NCBI GenBank assembly: GCA_000499405.2
Contig: HG738140.1
Span: forward strand, 7,281,560 to 7,345,559
Direction of reading: 5' to 3'
Source of the DNA: Onchocerca volvulus
Taxonomy: Eukaryota; Nematoda; Chromadorea; Rhabditida; Onchocercidae
DNA length: 64,000 bases
In this document: piece by piece, positions 47,401 through 59,761 of the stretch
How the letters are laid out: every line of letters begins with the position of its first letter
Numbering within the stretch: position 1 is the first letter of the stretch
Made by a program: the position numbers and the translations under genes
The notes under the pieces: generated by a model
Seen by the model: the letters and a program-made list of their open reading frames with translations, nothing else
Database searches by the model: none
What the model was told of the DNA's origin: nothing

Positions 47401-48100
47401 ACAAGTGGAAATCAGTTTCGGAACAAAAAATGGGAAAAGGATGTTATTTTTGAAAAGATTTAAAAGATCGAGAGAATTTTCCCTCGTTTTCTATTAACTA
47501 AAAAAAAAAAAACATATAAGCAAAGGTATTTGTACGTCTTGAACTTTTGACCTTTTACTCTATTTCTTGGTAGTATTTTTCAGATTCTTGATGATTAGCT
47601 AATTGTGCACATTTTTTTCAGAAAATTCGTAATCTAACTTATTCAGTCTGCTTGATGCATTCACTGATCAAATAAATAAAATTTGTACTTGGAGAAATCA
47701 AACTGTCAAGAACTACAAAAAAAAAAATCAAATATAAAAAATTCTATAAAAACCGAAATATCCTGATCTAAAGCATCGTCTAAAAAATTCCATGAATAGT
47801 CACTATTTTTTGAATTCGTCAATTCAAATTACATCAAAATTTTGCTGAAATTTTTACGAAATGGCAACCACACCTGACTGGAGAATTGTCATTATTATTA
47901 TTTTACCGTTCATTTCAACGAATACCTCTTAATTTCGCACAAGCTTTATCACCACTGATAAACGACCTTCCGCTCTTCATAATCCTTTTTATCTACAATT
48001 AAAGGGCGAAAAAAAATCAATCATTAATTTAGTAAATGATTTTTATGAATTATCAGAACCTTTCCATCTATGTATTTGTCTCTCAAATGATGCATATTAA

Positions 48101-48163
48101 TGACATGGGCAGAATTGGTGACATGGCTAGAGGTGACATGGCCAGAAGTGATATGGCCAGAAT
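48101..48163. repeat. 15-bp minisatellite, four units
   Basis: Units start TGACATGGGCAGAATTGG (18 bp), TGACATGGCTAGAGG, TGACATGGCCAGAAG and TGATATGGCCAGAAT. An open frame on the - strand (48024-48239) runs through it as imperfect GHVTSS-like repeats, but there is no evidence it is translated. Confidence 0.9.
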
Positions 48164-48215
48164 AGATAATCTTTTGACTATGAAAAGACTTCACTGAATC
48201 TATCCGTAGATTTGA

Positions 48216-48248
48216 CAATTTTGATTGGATAATATCCAATCAAAATTG
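48216..48248. repeat. 33-bp perfect palindrome with one central base
   Basis: Arms CAATTTTGATTGGATA and TATCCAATCAAAATTG are exact reverse complements around a single A. It lies 50 bp from the minisatellite at 48101-48163. Confidence 0.95.
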
Positions 48249-48381
48249 AGAAACCATCTGCTCCTAGTTCAAGAATAAATAACGATTTCATATATAGCCG
48301 TAAAAGATTCATAGTTGTCACATGCATTTTAATGAGAAATTTGATTCGAAATTATAGATGGACGAATTTTGATAAGATTAT

Positions 48382-48425
48382 ATGATATGATATGATATGA
48401 TACGATATGATGTGACATGATAATA
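48382..48425. repeat. (GATAT)n microsatellite
   Basis: About eight imperfect TGATA units (with TACGATA, TGTGACATGA variants). Simple repeat. Confidence 0.9.
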
Positions 48426-48477
48426 ATTGCAGGGATAAAACTCATACTAACAAATCGCACCAAGGTTTTCGATTCCT

Positions 48478-48594
48478 TCAATAAGCGGGATCGATACCAA
48501 GTTCCTCATCTATTGTAATTTTTCGCTTGGCGCATTTGTTTGTGTCAAGAAAAGATAATTGAGAGATTAGATGCATTCCACTCTCTCTGTCTTT
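48478..48594 (-). CDS. Possible terminal exon, unknown protein
   Basis: After a TTTTTCAG acceptor the frame reads KDRESGMHLISQLSFLDTNK, then CAKRKITIDEELGIDPAY and a stop, 38 codons of balanced composition. No upstream exon was identified. Its start resembles the exon at 33669-33791 (KHQRSGLNILSQIS). May be the last exon of an unrecognised gene on the - strand, or chance. Confidence 0.25.
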   Translation of the reverse strand, partial: KDRESGMHLISQLSFLDTNKCAKRKITIDEELGIDPAY

Positions 48595-48736
48595 CTGAAA
48601 AATTTGAAATTTTAACAATAAACAATTGAAAGAGTAAACAAATATAAATGACTTTGACATTTCAAATTCCTAATAATTTCGGAGTATTGTCCACTCTCTA
48701 CAATCTCCTATTTCTCCGATAGTTTGTACTCTCAAA

Positions 48737-48813
48737 GAAAAAAAGAGAGAGAGAGAGATGAAAAGAGAGGGAGAGAAAGAGAAAGGGGAAAGTAAAAGAG
48801 AGCAAAGAGAGAG
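48737..48813. repeat. (AG)n purine tract
   Basis: GAGA-rich imperfect microsatellite on the + strand. Simple repeat, possibly a GAGA-type binding region, but nothing else supports this. Confidence 0.9.
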
Positions 48814-49559
48814 ACCTTAAAATATTGATTATTTTCTAACATAGCAGCAGCAGCATTTCAATGTCGATTTTAAAAGAAGTGGGCTGAATTTTAAAGGACT
48901 GAGCAATACGAAGGAATACATTCATTTGTCCGTGCTGAAATGTTATCAGTACAGGTGATACTGATGCTGATTTTATTTACCCATATTTTACCCTATCCAT
49001 ATTTTTACCCATTTTTTAATTTAACTTACCTGTTGATTGTGTTGTTACCTGAAAACTTGCTCGGAGGATGTTTGTTGCTATATTACTGATAATGACGTTA
49101 CTGATAAAAACATCCTATCCATTCATTTGTCACAAATGATAGAATACTATTTAAATATTTTGTGATTTTATTTTTGGATAAATCGATCAGTCATTTTGAA
49201 TTCCCCATCGTATCAATTGATAGCCAGAAACCAACTGGCCAAGGCTGTTCGACCCCTATCCCATGCTTGGGTCAGTTCCTTTGGGAGTTATTTTAAGGCT
49301 TCAATTTATATTTGCTTTTGCATTTGATAAAAGAAGAATGCAGTCAGCATCTGTTTGAAGTAAAATGATAAGTATGATTCGAGGGGATGAGTTCATTATT
49401 TATTCCTAGCAATCATACCTACCATTATCATTTTATCATTTAACCCCAGGAATACCTGCCTTATTCAGAACAGTTTATCAGTTGAAATGCAAAATCAAAA
49501 TAAATCATTGGATTACTGATAATATTAATCGCTTTATCGATTTCAGTCGTTTTTTTTTT

Positions 49560-49661
49560 CCTCATTCGCGATTATTGAAAACGGTAAGGATTAATTGATC
49601 ATTGAAAACGGTAAGGATTAATTGATCACTAATTAATTGATCATTGATCAATGTCGCTATA
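49560..49661. repeat. Tandem repeat of about 32 bp plus TTGATCA units
   Basis: ATTGAAAACGGTAAGGATTA followed by ATTGATC occurs twice head to tail (about 49573 and 49602), then shorter TAATTGATCA/TTGATCAATG units follow. Confidence 0.85.
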
Positions 49662-49748
49662 CCCGTTATTCGATTTGTTTCCTACCCATTTAGATATTAT
49701 TTATTCTTAGCTAATTATACATTGTTGTGCTTTCCAAGTAAACTATGG

Positions 49749-49861
49749 TACTCGGAAATTGATAATAGTGGGGATATAGGTCAGAACACTCGGGAATTGA
49801 TAAGAATCGGGATATAGGTCGAAGTATTCGGAAATTGATAGTAGTCAAGATATAGGTCAAG
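49749..49861. repeat. 38-bp minisatellite, three units
   Basis: Units share ACTCGGAAATTGATA and GATATAGGTC cores at a spacing of about 38 bp (49749, 49787 and 49825). Divergence between units is about 15-20 percent. Confidence 0.88.
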
Positions 49862-51002
49862 TTAGGTAAAATTCAAATTGTTAAAAAAAATAATCATGGA
49901 AATGCCATATTAAATGATAATTAAGCATATAATTAAAAAATATTAATTACTTCTGAATTTTCAATATATCAATTTGCTTTTGCGTGAAATTACTCCAATT
50001 TAAGCAATAATTTTCAAAGATTTTAAGGTTTTCATGAATTTATCTTTCTCATGAAAACGTTTCCTCCAATCTTCTTAATTAAATACATTTTTATCCGATA
50101 TAGAAATTTTTAAATTTCTTAATCTTTTTGCTAACTTTCTCATTCTTACAAATAAAAATTATATAACATCCACTTAAAAATGTTTGTTTCATTATTCTCG
50201 AGTTTAAGCCTAAAATTTGATTAACTTATTATAAACCAGAATATTTCTAATATATATTTTTTAATATATATATATGTATTAAAAATGTAATATCAACCTT
50301 AAAGTTGTCAGGAAGTGAATAAATTATTTATTAGCTGATAAAAATGACTATTATCTGAAAATAAATTGATATCTTTTTGATATATATCGTTGCTTAGTGA
50401 TAAAATTATTATCTGCTCAAATAAGCTCGTTTCGAATTTAATTTCACCGATTTGTAGCATACGATTTGATTATTTGACAAAAAGTTTCGATCTATATTTG
50501 CTTTATTACTTTTTCCATTTACTTGATTATTATGCAACAAGTTAATTAATTCAAAATAGGTTCGACAACTGAATTGATATAAATTGAAGATGAAAAATGA
50601 ATGAATATGAGATGTAGAAATAAGCTCATACTCAAAATGATATCGCAAATTTTATTGAAATGATTAAATTTTAATCATTTGTCTTATCATTTGAGTCATC
50701 AATTTATAAATTATCATTTGAGATTACTGCGAAAATATTTATTTTATTTTGCGATTAAAGACGAAAATAGATAATGAATTAGGATTTAGAATAATTATTT
50801 TCTCTTCGTAATTAATGCATCATTTCGTCTTTTTTTTTTTTTTTTTTTTTGTTTTTATAAAAATGAACGTATCATTTTGAAAGAAAAAAAAGGAATTTTA
50901 TTTCAGACTAACAGAAATCGCTGTTTGATCATAAACATACAATAATATATCTACGAAGGAAAAAACAAGGGCAGCGACGTTGCCTCCTGCGATGCACGCT
51001 AC

Positions 51003-51056
51003 CGCCATTTGGCGTTTTCTTCATTGACGTAATTTTCTCACATCTGTCAACACGTG
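51003..51056. promoter_or_regulatory. Cluster of regulatory-like motifs
   Basis: Within 54 bp: CGCCATTTGGCG (inverted 5-bp arms, 51003-51014), TGACGTAA (CRE-half/bZIP-like, 51025-51032) and CACGTG (E-box, 51051-51056), in a patch clearly less A+T-rich than its surroundings. It lies about 740 bp upstream of the FHA/PHD start codon. Could be a distal promoter or enhancer; unproven. Confidence 0.3.
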
Positions 51057-51711
51057 TATTTCTTCTTTTTTGCTGTCGTTATTGTGTGAAATCGATTCAA
51101 CACAGTAGCACCGAATATATTATATCTCATCGTTTTTCTGCCAAGTGAATTATTTGTTGATTTTGATCTTTGTACTTTCTTTTTTTTTTTTTTTATTAGA
51201 TAATATCTTTCGCATGATTTACGATCCGTTGATATTTGCAAATTTATTTGATGCGTCTAATGTGATATTTTTTGATTGATTGCTAAAATTCGATCAGACG
51301 AAAATTCTGCGACAGATTGATTTAGCATATAGTAGGCAAGTATTCGACATATTATAAGAAGATTATTTGATGTAAAATTGTTTTTTTTTTTTTTTTTTTT
51401 TAATTTTGACGAAATGAGGAAGCAATTATTTTTAATTAAGTTTACATTAAACAATTCTGTACAGGTTACAGTCATCAAGTGTAAAAAATTTATGAAAAAA
51501 TAAAAATAAAAAATGAAAAAAAAAAGCTCCATCAAAAGTAATTATCTTTCGTTAAAATTAAAGTAAACAATTCTACACCTATAAATCTTAACACATCGAA
51601 TCCGGCCATATGCCAGATGTATTGTAGAAAGAATGTCAAATTGCAGGGAGGTATTTTGAAAATCTGAAAGCTTAAAAGTTATAGATTGAAGAACTTGAGA
51701 AAATTTGAAAA

Positions 51712-51723
51712 CTTTTTTTCCAG
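51712..51723 (+). promoter_or_regulatory. Probable SL trans-splice acceptor of the FHA/PHD gene
   Basis: CTTTTTTTCCAG, a strong polypyrimidine acceptor with no coding frame before it, 69 nt upstream of the ATG at 51793. Confidence 0.45.
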
Positions 51724-51792
51724 TAAAAAAGGAATTTATCGCACTGCTTTCGGGGATAATTTCCTATCATTTTATCAACGAATTATGTAAAG

Positions 51793-52704
51793 ATGACAAT
51801 CTATCAATTGCGTCGTTTACATGTTAATCAAAATCCTCAGTCGTTGTTACCGGATGAAACGATCCTTTTGTAAGTTTTGATTTTAAACTGACTTATACTT
51901 AGAGCCGTTATTAGTATATCAGTATAACCGTAACTAGTATATCAGTAATATATCAATATATCATTATATCAGTAGATTATTTCTGATTATTTCATTTCTT
52001 GTTAAAGAAACAGAATTAAGCTCTTAGCCACTTGAAACAAGAATTATACACTGAATATGATTAGATAATTTTCGACTCGAAGCTGAGGTCGCAAGTTGCA
52101 ATGAAATTGAGAATTTGATATAAGCTTGGAAGATTTCATCTCTTTCCGTTTTATTTGATGATATTGAAACGAAAAAAAAAAGTGACAATAAATCATTGCT
52201 GAAAAGGATAAGAGGTTTTGACAAATATTTATTTATTCGTTCCGATTTCATCAGAAATTTTCTTACTATATTATTATTTATTCAGAAAAACTCGTATTGA
52301 CCCGTTCATTACAACTTTAATTTGTTGTTCCCAGTTTTCTATTTGTCAGTTATTCATTTTTACCAAATTGTTCAGGTATCAAACGACGAAAATTGGGAGA
52401 AATCCTGATCTGGTCGATGTTGTCCTAATTTCACAAGTGCACAGGTGTCCAAATAATCGAATTTTTTAAATATTTTTTTAAGCTCCGAAAGAAATTACGG
52501 GGCTTAGATTTTTCTGTTAAAGATAATTATTCTTTAAAAGTCTGGAAAGTCTACAAACTTGAGCAATTTTATTTACCATAGAATTACATGTTATTTTTTC
52601 TGTTCCGACGGTCGACATGCTGTTGCATAACTTAGAAGTATTATTGTTAAATATTCTTTACATCTCAATCTTTTAAAATGAATTAGTTAGCAAGAACGCT
52701 TTGT

Positions 52705-52741
<37 letters not shown>

Positions 52742-55700
52742 GAAAAAAGAAATATTTTATTGATATATTCACTTTATTGATAAGAAGGATTTCATTTTAG
52801 TTTATTGATGATAGTGCGATAGTATTTTATTTAATGGATTGAATCATTACTTTCAATATTATAACTCTTTAATATTTTCTTCAGTAATATGATCTCAAGA
52901 GAACATACGACAATATTTGTAAAAGTAAGACGTGATCGATATGTATGTTTCATAAAAGATCATTCTCTCAATGGCACTTATGTTAACGATTTTAGGGTTA
53001 GTGAATTTTACAGTTATGTTAATTTCTTTTAAAATATTTCGATTCATTTAATTCTAATTAGAAAAATTTGCAGGTATCAGGTGAAGCTGAATTGCAGCAA
53101 GGTGATGTGATCAAATTTGGACATGTAAATGGTGCAGCTATTAAACCCGGTTGCTATGGACCACAAACTTCTGCCGAATTTACATTCCTTGTATGTTCAT
53201 TTCTTTTTAATTTTAATGCATAGGAAATGATTATATTGTTACTTTTCGAAAAATCTGCGATTTGGAAATAAGATCAGTCTTATAAATGACATCTTCTTTA
53301 AGAGAAACCTATATAAATAAAGGTGTAAATTCGTTACTTGCCACAGCATAGATTAGTCGGCCCGTAACGTTTCAAGTTTTTCGCCGATTGATTTAAAATT
53401 TTGAACAAATGAACATTTTTATATTTTTATTTGTATAAATTAGCAGAGGCCACGCGAATCGTGTACGGTCCGTACGCAAAGCTTAGCTCCAGCTATTATT
53501 ATAATAAGTGAAAAATCGTGAGATATAATTTTTCGATCTATTTTTCATGATCTTCTTTTGGAAGCTTTTTGCATGTGAAAACAAACATTATATTCAGAGT
53601 TTCAGAACTTTTTTTTCTAATTTCAGTTTGAAGAAGCACCACTTCATCGATTGAATGATCGTAGACGTCCAATAACAATTATGGGTTATGTACGACAAGA
53701 TTTATCATCATTACCATCTCAGGTAAGCATTGCCATATTCTTATTTTTGCCTGGAGAAAGAAAAGATTATTAGTAGATTTTTCCATGTCATTTTAGATTT
53801 TTGCTGAAATTTTTTCCGGAACTAACTTCAGTTTTCGTCGGAAAATTAATTATAGATGTATTTCATTTAGTTACATTTTTTTCTTTGAATTTATGACTTT
53901 ATTATTTTTACAAAACTAGTATGAAAAATACTTTATCATAATATCATAACAGGCTAATTATTCGAGAGTTATCTAACTGAAAAAAAACATTAAGGCTTGT
54001 TGGAAAATTCAGTTTAGATCAGATTGTCGGTAAAACGGAATTATCGATAACCTGACATGTGATCTTGACTGAAATAATTAGAGAGATGGCACTATTGATT
54101 TCTTGTAGGAGGTCAAATCCTGGACAAGTGCATAAACTTTATCGGGAAATGTAATAAAAAGTTTTTTGAAGTCATAATTACTGGATGTAATTAATAGTTC
54201 ATATTCAAATATTTTTATGTCTACTTCATTTAGTAGCGATAATATCTTCTACTTCGTTACAGATGTTTGTTGGTGATGGAAAGAATTTAAATACAGCAGC
54301 ATCGCGATTACCTTTGGCCGCCAATCCATCCATGGATCTTACAACTTCATGGCAGAATCCGGCTGCTAACGCTGCAGCATCTCCGTTCTACAATTTACAG
54401 AGGTTTCCTAGCTATTATCAGGCAGCCTTTCCTCAACTTAGTTCTGCATATTTGCATTCACTTTGGCCTCAGAATCCTTGGTCATCGCAATCACCTACAG
54501 CTGCTGCTCAGCAATTTCAACAACATCAGCTAGAACAACAAAAACATGCTGTAGAAGCTGTTGCAGCTAGTGCTGCGGTGAGTTTATCTCTTTTCAGAAT
54601 TTAAAATCCTTGATAGCAAAGATTCAGAATCTTTGAAACATTCGAATTTAAGTAACTGAAATATTTTTATTGCTTAGCTAATATAATTTTCACCATTTAA
54701 ATGTCTTTTGCAGCAGTATGGTCAGTTGACTAATCCAGCATGGATGAGTGCAAATGCACAGATTGCTGCTGATACATCATCTTTCATCGGAGCAGCTGGT
54801 GATCGACTGCGTGCTATGCAAGTATCTGAGCAAGCATCTTCACCAAGAGTATCTTCGAATGTCGCATTTCAGATGGCGGCTACAGCTGCCGTCGCAGGAG
54901 CGTGCTCGCAGCATTCCGCTACCGCAACTTCAGCAGTAGTTACCAACCAACCATCCGGCATTGTTGGCCAGAACATCATTTCGCAAAGCAATCAGTTGTT
55001 ACAGTCGTTAGCGCAGCATACATCAACTTTACGTTCAACTAGAGTTCCATCTTCGACTACAATATCAGGAAATATTACGGTTACTCGAAATAGTGGAGCA
55101 TCAACAACAGCAATAGCAGCAGCTACACGTCAACATCATTATTCGGCAAGTTCTCGAGTAGTCGATTTACAGAAGATTTCGAGGTTAACGGATTGCTCTC
55201 CGGCTCAGATAATTGCTACTCCATCAGCTATTGATAATGTGAAACGTATGGAATGTGATAGTTCGGTGCCAAGTCCACCGAAAAGTCAACAACAACAGCA
55301 ACAAACAGCAGCGACTATATTTGGTATAGGATCGACTAGTATCGCTGGTATCCATCGAACAGCGATAACAACAGTGTCATCGCAACCGTCGTTGTCACTG
55401 GTAACAGCAGTTCATGCTCCAGCTCAAGTTCCAGCTTCGACTCCGGCTCCAATACTGTCAACAACAGTAGCAGTACCGGTCAATGAACGAAGGTTTAGTA
55501 ATGATAGAATTTCAACGGCAGTAAGCATCTGTAATAGTTTCACAGTTTCAAGTGCTGTACCAACTTCCGTGGCTGGTATGAACTTAGGCGCAATAACATC
55601 GACGTCAACTGCATCTACTGCGCTTCCACAGACATCTACGGCAACTTCAGTTATAACACGAGAAAGACCTATGGAGGATTTGCAAAGAGGTATATATCTG

Positions 55701-58700
55701 ATTTCTGATATATTTCTGATGGTATATTTCTGATCAGTTTTCTAAATAAACAGTAGTGATCTATTTTCTAGAAAAAATCCGAAATTTCAAGTGTTTTTTT
55801 ACTCAGTATAATTTATCCAAATTTTTAATTGAATTTGTTGTAATAATAATGGATAATATAGAATGAATGCTTTTTTTTTTTAAAGATTTCTGAATTCACT
55901 TTTAGAAAATGGCGAACGAAATAGTCGATTGTCTGGTTTGGAAGAGTTAACGGAAGATTTGTTAGAAGATTGTGGTCCACCAAAGCGTGCACCTACACCG
56001 GCATCAAGTTCCTGTGAATTACCCACTGCATCAACGTTGCAGCAAGAATCGCATACCGTAGAGGAAGCAAAGCCGTCTGAATCATTACATTCATCGCTTC
56101 ATCAGTCACCAAAAAGTTAGTTCCTGTTCATTTTCATTTATTTATCTTGAAAAACATTTGTATTTCTTGCATAAATTGTAATATTCATATTCTTTATTAA
56201 ATTTTATGCCGAAATCTATAATTTATATTTCATTTGGAGTGAAATATTGAATTTCAATTGACTAGGTCAAATTTTTTTTTTTCGAAAACGAGTATTACAT
56301 CCGATATATTATGACTTTTTCTACTATCTTGATTTTTGCATGATTTTAATTTCAAATATGTAGATAAAATACAAAGTTATGTTTTCTTTTCGTAATTTTT
56401 TTTCACTTTCACGTTTCCAAATAAATTTAAATATGTATGTTTGGAATGTTTACAGGACGTGGACATGGTCACTCGGATTCTTCTTGTTCGCCCACTCAAA
56501 CACCTGTCGTAGCTGAACAAAAAGTTGAACCAAAGAGACGACGCAAAAATAATGAGGTGCTGTACTTGATTCTTTTGTATTCCTATTAATATGAGAAATG
56601 GATTTTTCTCAATACATATTATGAATGAACAGCTTTTGAAACGTTGCAAATCTAGAAGATTGTCCATCCAATAATCTATAGATGCACTGTTTTAAAGCTA
56701 GATAACACTAAAAAATTTACAAATCAGTTAATAACTTTCCTATGTGATCATTAAATTTATTCAGATATTAGCATAAAGAGATACATTTGATATATCAAAT
56801 AAAATTGATAATGACTTGCAAACTGTTAATGAAATAATGATTTATACTAAAACTGGAAAATATATGTCAGGAAAACTTGCATACAAAGAGCTTCTATACT
56901 TTATGTATTCATGGAGGATTCTTATACTATATATGTATTTTTTTTTTTTGATTCAGGTGGCGATGTTGTTGAATGATTTAACTGAAGTGGCGTGGCATCA
57001 TCTTGCAAGAAAAAGTACTAACAAGATTACAATGCCAACACAAACAAGGTCATTTTTAGATGTTAATAATAAAAAATTAGATCAGATTAATTCAATTCAT
57101 TACTATAATTTTTGCATTATTTTTGATTTTCCTTAGAGAAGGGAATGCTTCATTGTCGGATTCCATTTATGTTTTATTGGCTCTTCTCATGGCATTCTAC
57201 AACAGAAATTATAGAAATTGTATCAGAAGTTATAATTTAAAATATTTGAAATCATAGCTTTTTTTTATCGAACAGAATCATTAATATTCTGTTCTTATAA
57301 TATTTTTAACAAATAGAATATTCCAAGCAATAGAGCAGAAGATGAAAAATATCAGTTTCAGGAAAGTATATACACATGATGAAGATGATGATGATGCTGA
57401 TAACAAAAGTTGTAAAAGTGACGCAAGTGGGTCAGAGGAATTTTCGAAAAAGGAAGAAGAACAGAAGAATATTACAAAAAATAAGAATGGTAGTTCATCA
57501 ACAAAGAACAGAGATTCTTCCAAAACTAGGGATTCTAACAATAGAGGCAATGTACGAAAACGTGGTCGTCCAAAGAAAGATTGCCTTACTTCTGAAAATA
57601 TAATCACTGCAAATGTAGTTAAAAAGAAAATAATGAAGAAAAAGAAAAAAAAGAGATCTTCTAGCAGTGATAATATGAGCTCAGATTCTGAATCCAGTGA
57701 TGATGAGGAAAGAAGGAAGCAAGAGGCTAGGAAGCCACAATTTCTGTCGAAAGATCAGCCTGGCATATCAGCGGCTGAAAAGATTGAGAGAGCTCTTGAT
57801 ATGATGAGAAAGAAGCAACAGACATTACCAGATTCTGATAATGAAAGTAACAGTTCGTCATTTGCTAGTTCTTCGTCACATTCTCCGATCCGACGAACAT
57901 GGGGTGCAACATCACAACGCAAAACTGTTGGTAGTAGCGATGTGACTAAGAAAAAAATGAACAAAACGTGCCGTCAGTCACGTTCAATCAGTAAGGTATC
58001 ACGTAAGCAATCACATAAAGGAATTGCTTCCTCTTCCACGTGTATCCGAAAGAAAGGACGTAAAAAGAAAAAGCGATCATCGTCGAGCGAAAGTGGTAAG
58101 TCACAAAACGAGTGATTTTTTGGTTATATGTGTGGATGACGATTGGTGTGTTTCAGCGGCGTATCCAAATATTCTTATCTTATGTGCCGAATCAGCATTG
58201 TTTTAGTAATCGAGAAATAGAGATCAGCAGTAATGATTTTTTGAAAAATTAGAAGTAACGTACCACTTTCGATGAGATTAAGATTGAGTTGCAGCAAATC
58301 GGATTGGAAATGATATTTTTAAAAATTCGGAAAAGTATGACTAATTGAAAAATTAAGCTATTTCTGAGAAAGGATAAATAAAACAAACTTGAAAATTTTT
58401 CGGATAAGATATGGGTACGTCACTGGTGTACGTGTTGTCGTTGTTATGTTTTGTTTTCTTTTTTTTTTGCACATATAAAGAAACAAATAAAACGCTTTGT
58501 CTTTGAATTTTTCTTAATTGTTCAATGCTGTTAATCAGGTCAAGCACAAAATGATTTTTTTTTTGGAATCGCTTTTCTTTTTTACAATTCATATCATTTT
58601 TGTTCCTTTTCATCTTTCATCTTTTTTTCTTTTTTTTTTTCCTGAAATTTGATTTGTTGGGTGTGTATGCTAATTAGGAAGTTTCATGAATCGAAAAATT

Positions 58701-59761
58701 TTCATTTATCTCACATGAACTGAATTCATTATTAGAATTGTTGTTTGGGATAAACTATAAGAGAGTTATTTTTTGCTATGACAAAGTTCATGATATTTTA
58801 GCATTGAGGAAAAAGCAAGTTTTTGATAAGCAGGTTGGATTCTTTTGGTATAAATTTCAATCGATAAGGAATACTTATTTGTTGCAGAATTATCATTGGA
58901 AACGAGTAGTCTTGAATGGGAGAAGATGAAACCGGTAGTTACACCGCTACAGGCGGCACATGCATCATTAGTATTCGATGAATGGAATTACCACGATCCG
59001 GAAAAACAATGCGACGCCAGTTCAGGTTGCAAAAAACCGCAAAGTGAAAGTGTTGTTTGGGTACGTGTTGATTAGATTACTTTTGCTTGTTAATATCTAG
59101 TCTATAATTCATCAAAATCTTTGATATTTAACATCGAATCCAATTAGACATTCGTCCTAAATTGCTTTGTATCAAATTTTGAAGTCGTTGTCGAGATCAG
59201 CAGTTATCGAGACGAAGGCTTAGAATTTTCAAGATTAAGGATAATTTAGAGTGATTTTTTGTCATGAGAGGAAGCAGTGGATAGCGGTGCAGAAATATTG
59301 AAAGGAAGATTTCTATATGACTGGAAATGATTAGAAATGACTAGGAAAAAAAAAAGATTAGAATCATAAGAAATGTTACTTTTAGGAGATCTCTTAGTAT
59401 CAAGCAATCCACTAAAAGTGACATTTTTATGATTCTACTTGCTAGTTAAACAATTACATTTAGACATCATGGTCAAGTTAAAGGAAAATTAAAGTCAAAA
59501 AATTACTTTGAAAGGTTTTGTTATTAGAGGAAGCCATCTAAAGACCACATAATACAATAAAAATTTTAAATTTGTAACCGATACATTTATTTGATTCAGA
59601 TTGTGTTGCAGCAGTGTAATTTTGAAGATATAATTCTATAGGTACAATGTGATTACTGCTGTCGGTGGTATCATATGGAATGCGTAACAGATCATGGTGT
59701 AACAGTTAGTAATTCTGATGATTTCAATTGTGGTTGCAGGGAAGCAAACAGAACAAGATAA
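51793..59761 (+). CDS. FHA, AT-hook and PHD-finger nuclear protein (TCF19-like), 13 exons
   Basis: Exons 51793-51869, 52376-52444, 52885-52996, 53074-53190, 53627-53722, 54263-54577, 54714-55689, 55906-56115, 56456-56556, 56957-57048, 57317-58095, 58888-59060 and 59642-59761 join in phase to 1,078 aa. The N-terminal FHA domain binds phosphothreonine: GR (33-34), SREH (53-56), NGT (78-80) and FG after strand 6. A long Ala/Ser/Thr/Gln-rich middle (about 160-560) follows, then an acidic/Ser/Lys-rich stretch with the AT-hook KRGRPKK (803-809), and a C-terminal PHD finger: Cys1023, 1029, 1042, 1045, His1050, Cys1053, 1069 and 1071, with Trp1039 and Trp1048. FHA plus PHD is the arrangement of vertebrate TCF19, a histone H3K4me3 reader, but that protein is only about 345 aa and orthology is inferred. 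Likely a chromatin-bound transcription regulator. The last Cys pair is CxC, not CxxC. Confidence 0.88.
53390..53515 (+). repeat. Helitron terminal-repeat fragment in an FHA/PHD intron
   Basis: CATTTTTATATTTTTATTTGTATAAATTAGC followed by the G+C-rich GCCACGCGAATCGTG...GTACGCAAAGC block matches 540-640 and 17785-17840. It lies between the exons ending 53190 and starting 53627. Confidence 0.65.
59360..59436. repeat. Hairpin element, about 25-bp arms, in the last FHA/PHD intron
   Basis: Left arm AGAATCATAAGAAATGTTAC then TTTTAG; right arm CTAAAAGTGACATTTTTATG then ATTCT. They are reverse complements with two or three differences, around a 26-bp centre. Resembles a very small MITE-like foldback, or an intronic structured RNA. 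Confidence 0.8.

Larger units (their letters stand above)
44432..51723. other. Spacer between mnk and the FHA/PHD gene
   Basis: 7.3 kb, A+T-rich. The first kilobases must hold the mnk 3' UTR; candidate poly(A) signals AATAAA lie near 45737 and 45994. Further on are a possible - strand exon (48478-48594), four minisatellites or microsatellites and a 33-bp palindrome (listed separately), and a less A+T-rich patch at 50960-51060. No other gene supported. Confidence 0.5.

Noticed and set aside
57376..57603. Met/Lys-rich frame overlapping the FHA/PHD exon
   Set aside because: Alternate-frame shadow of the acidic/Lys-rich region of the true protein.
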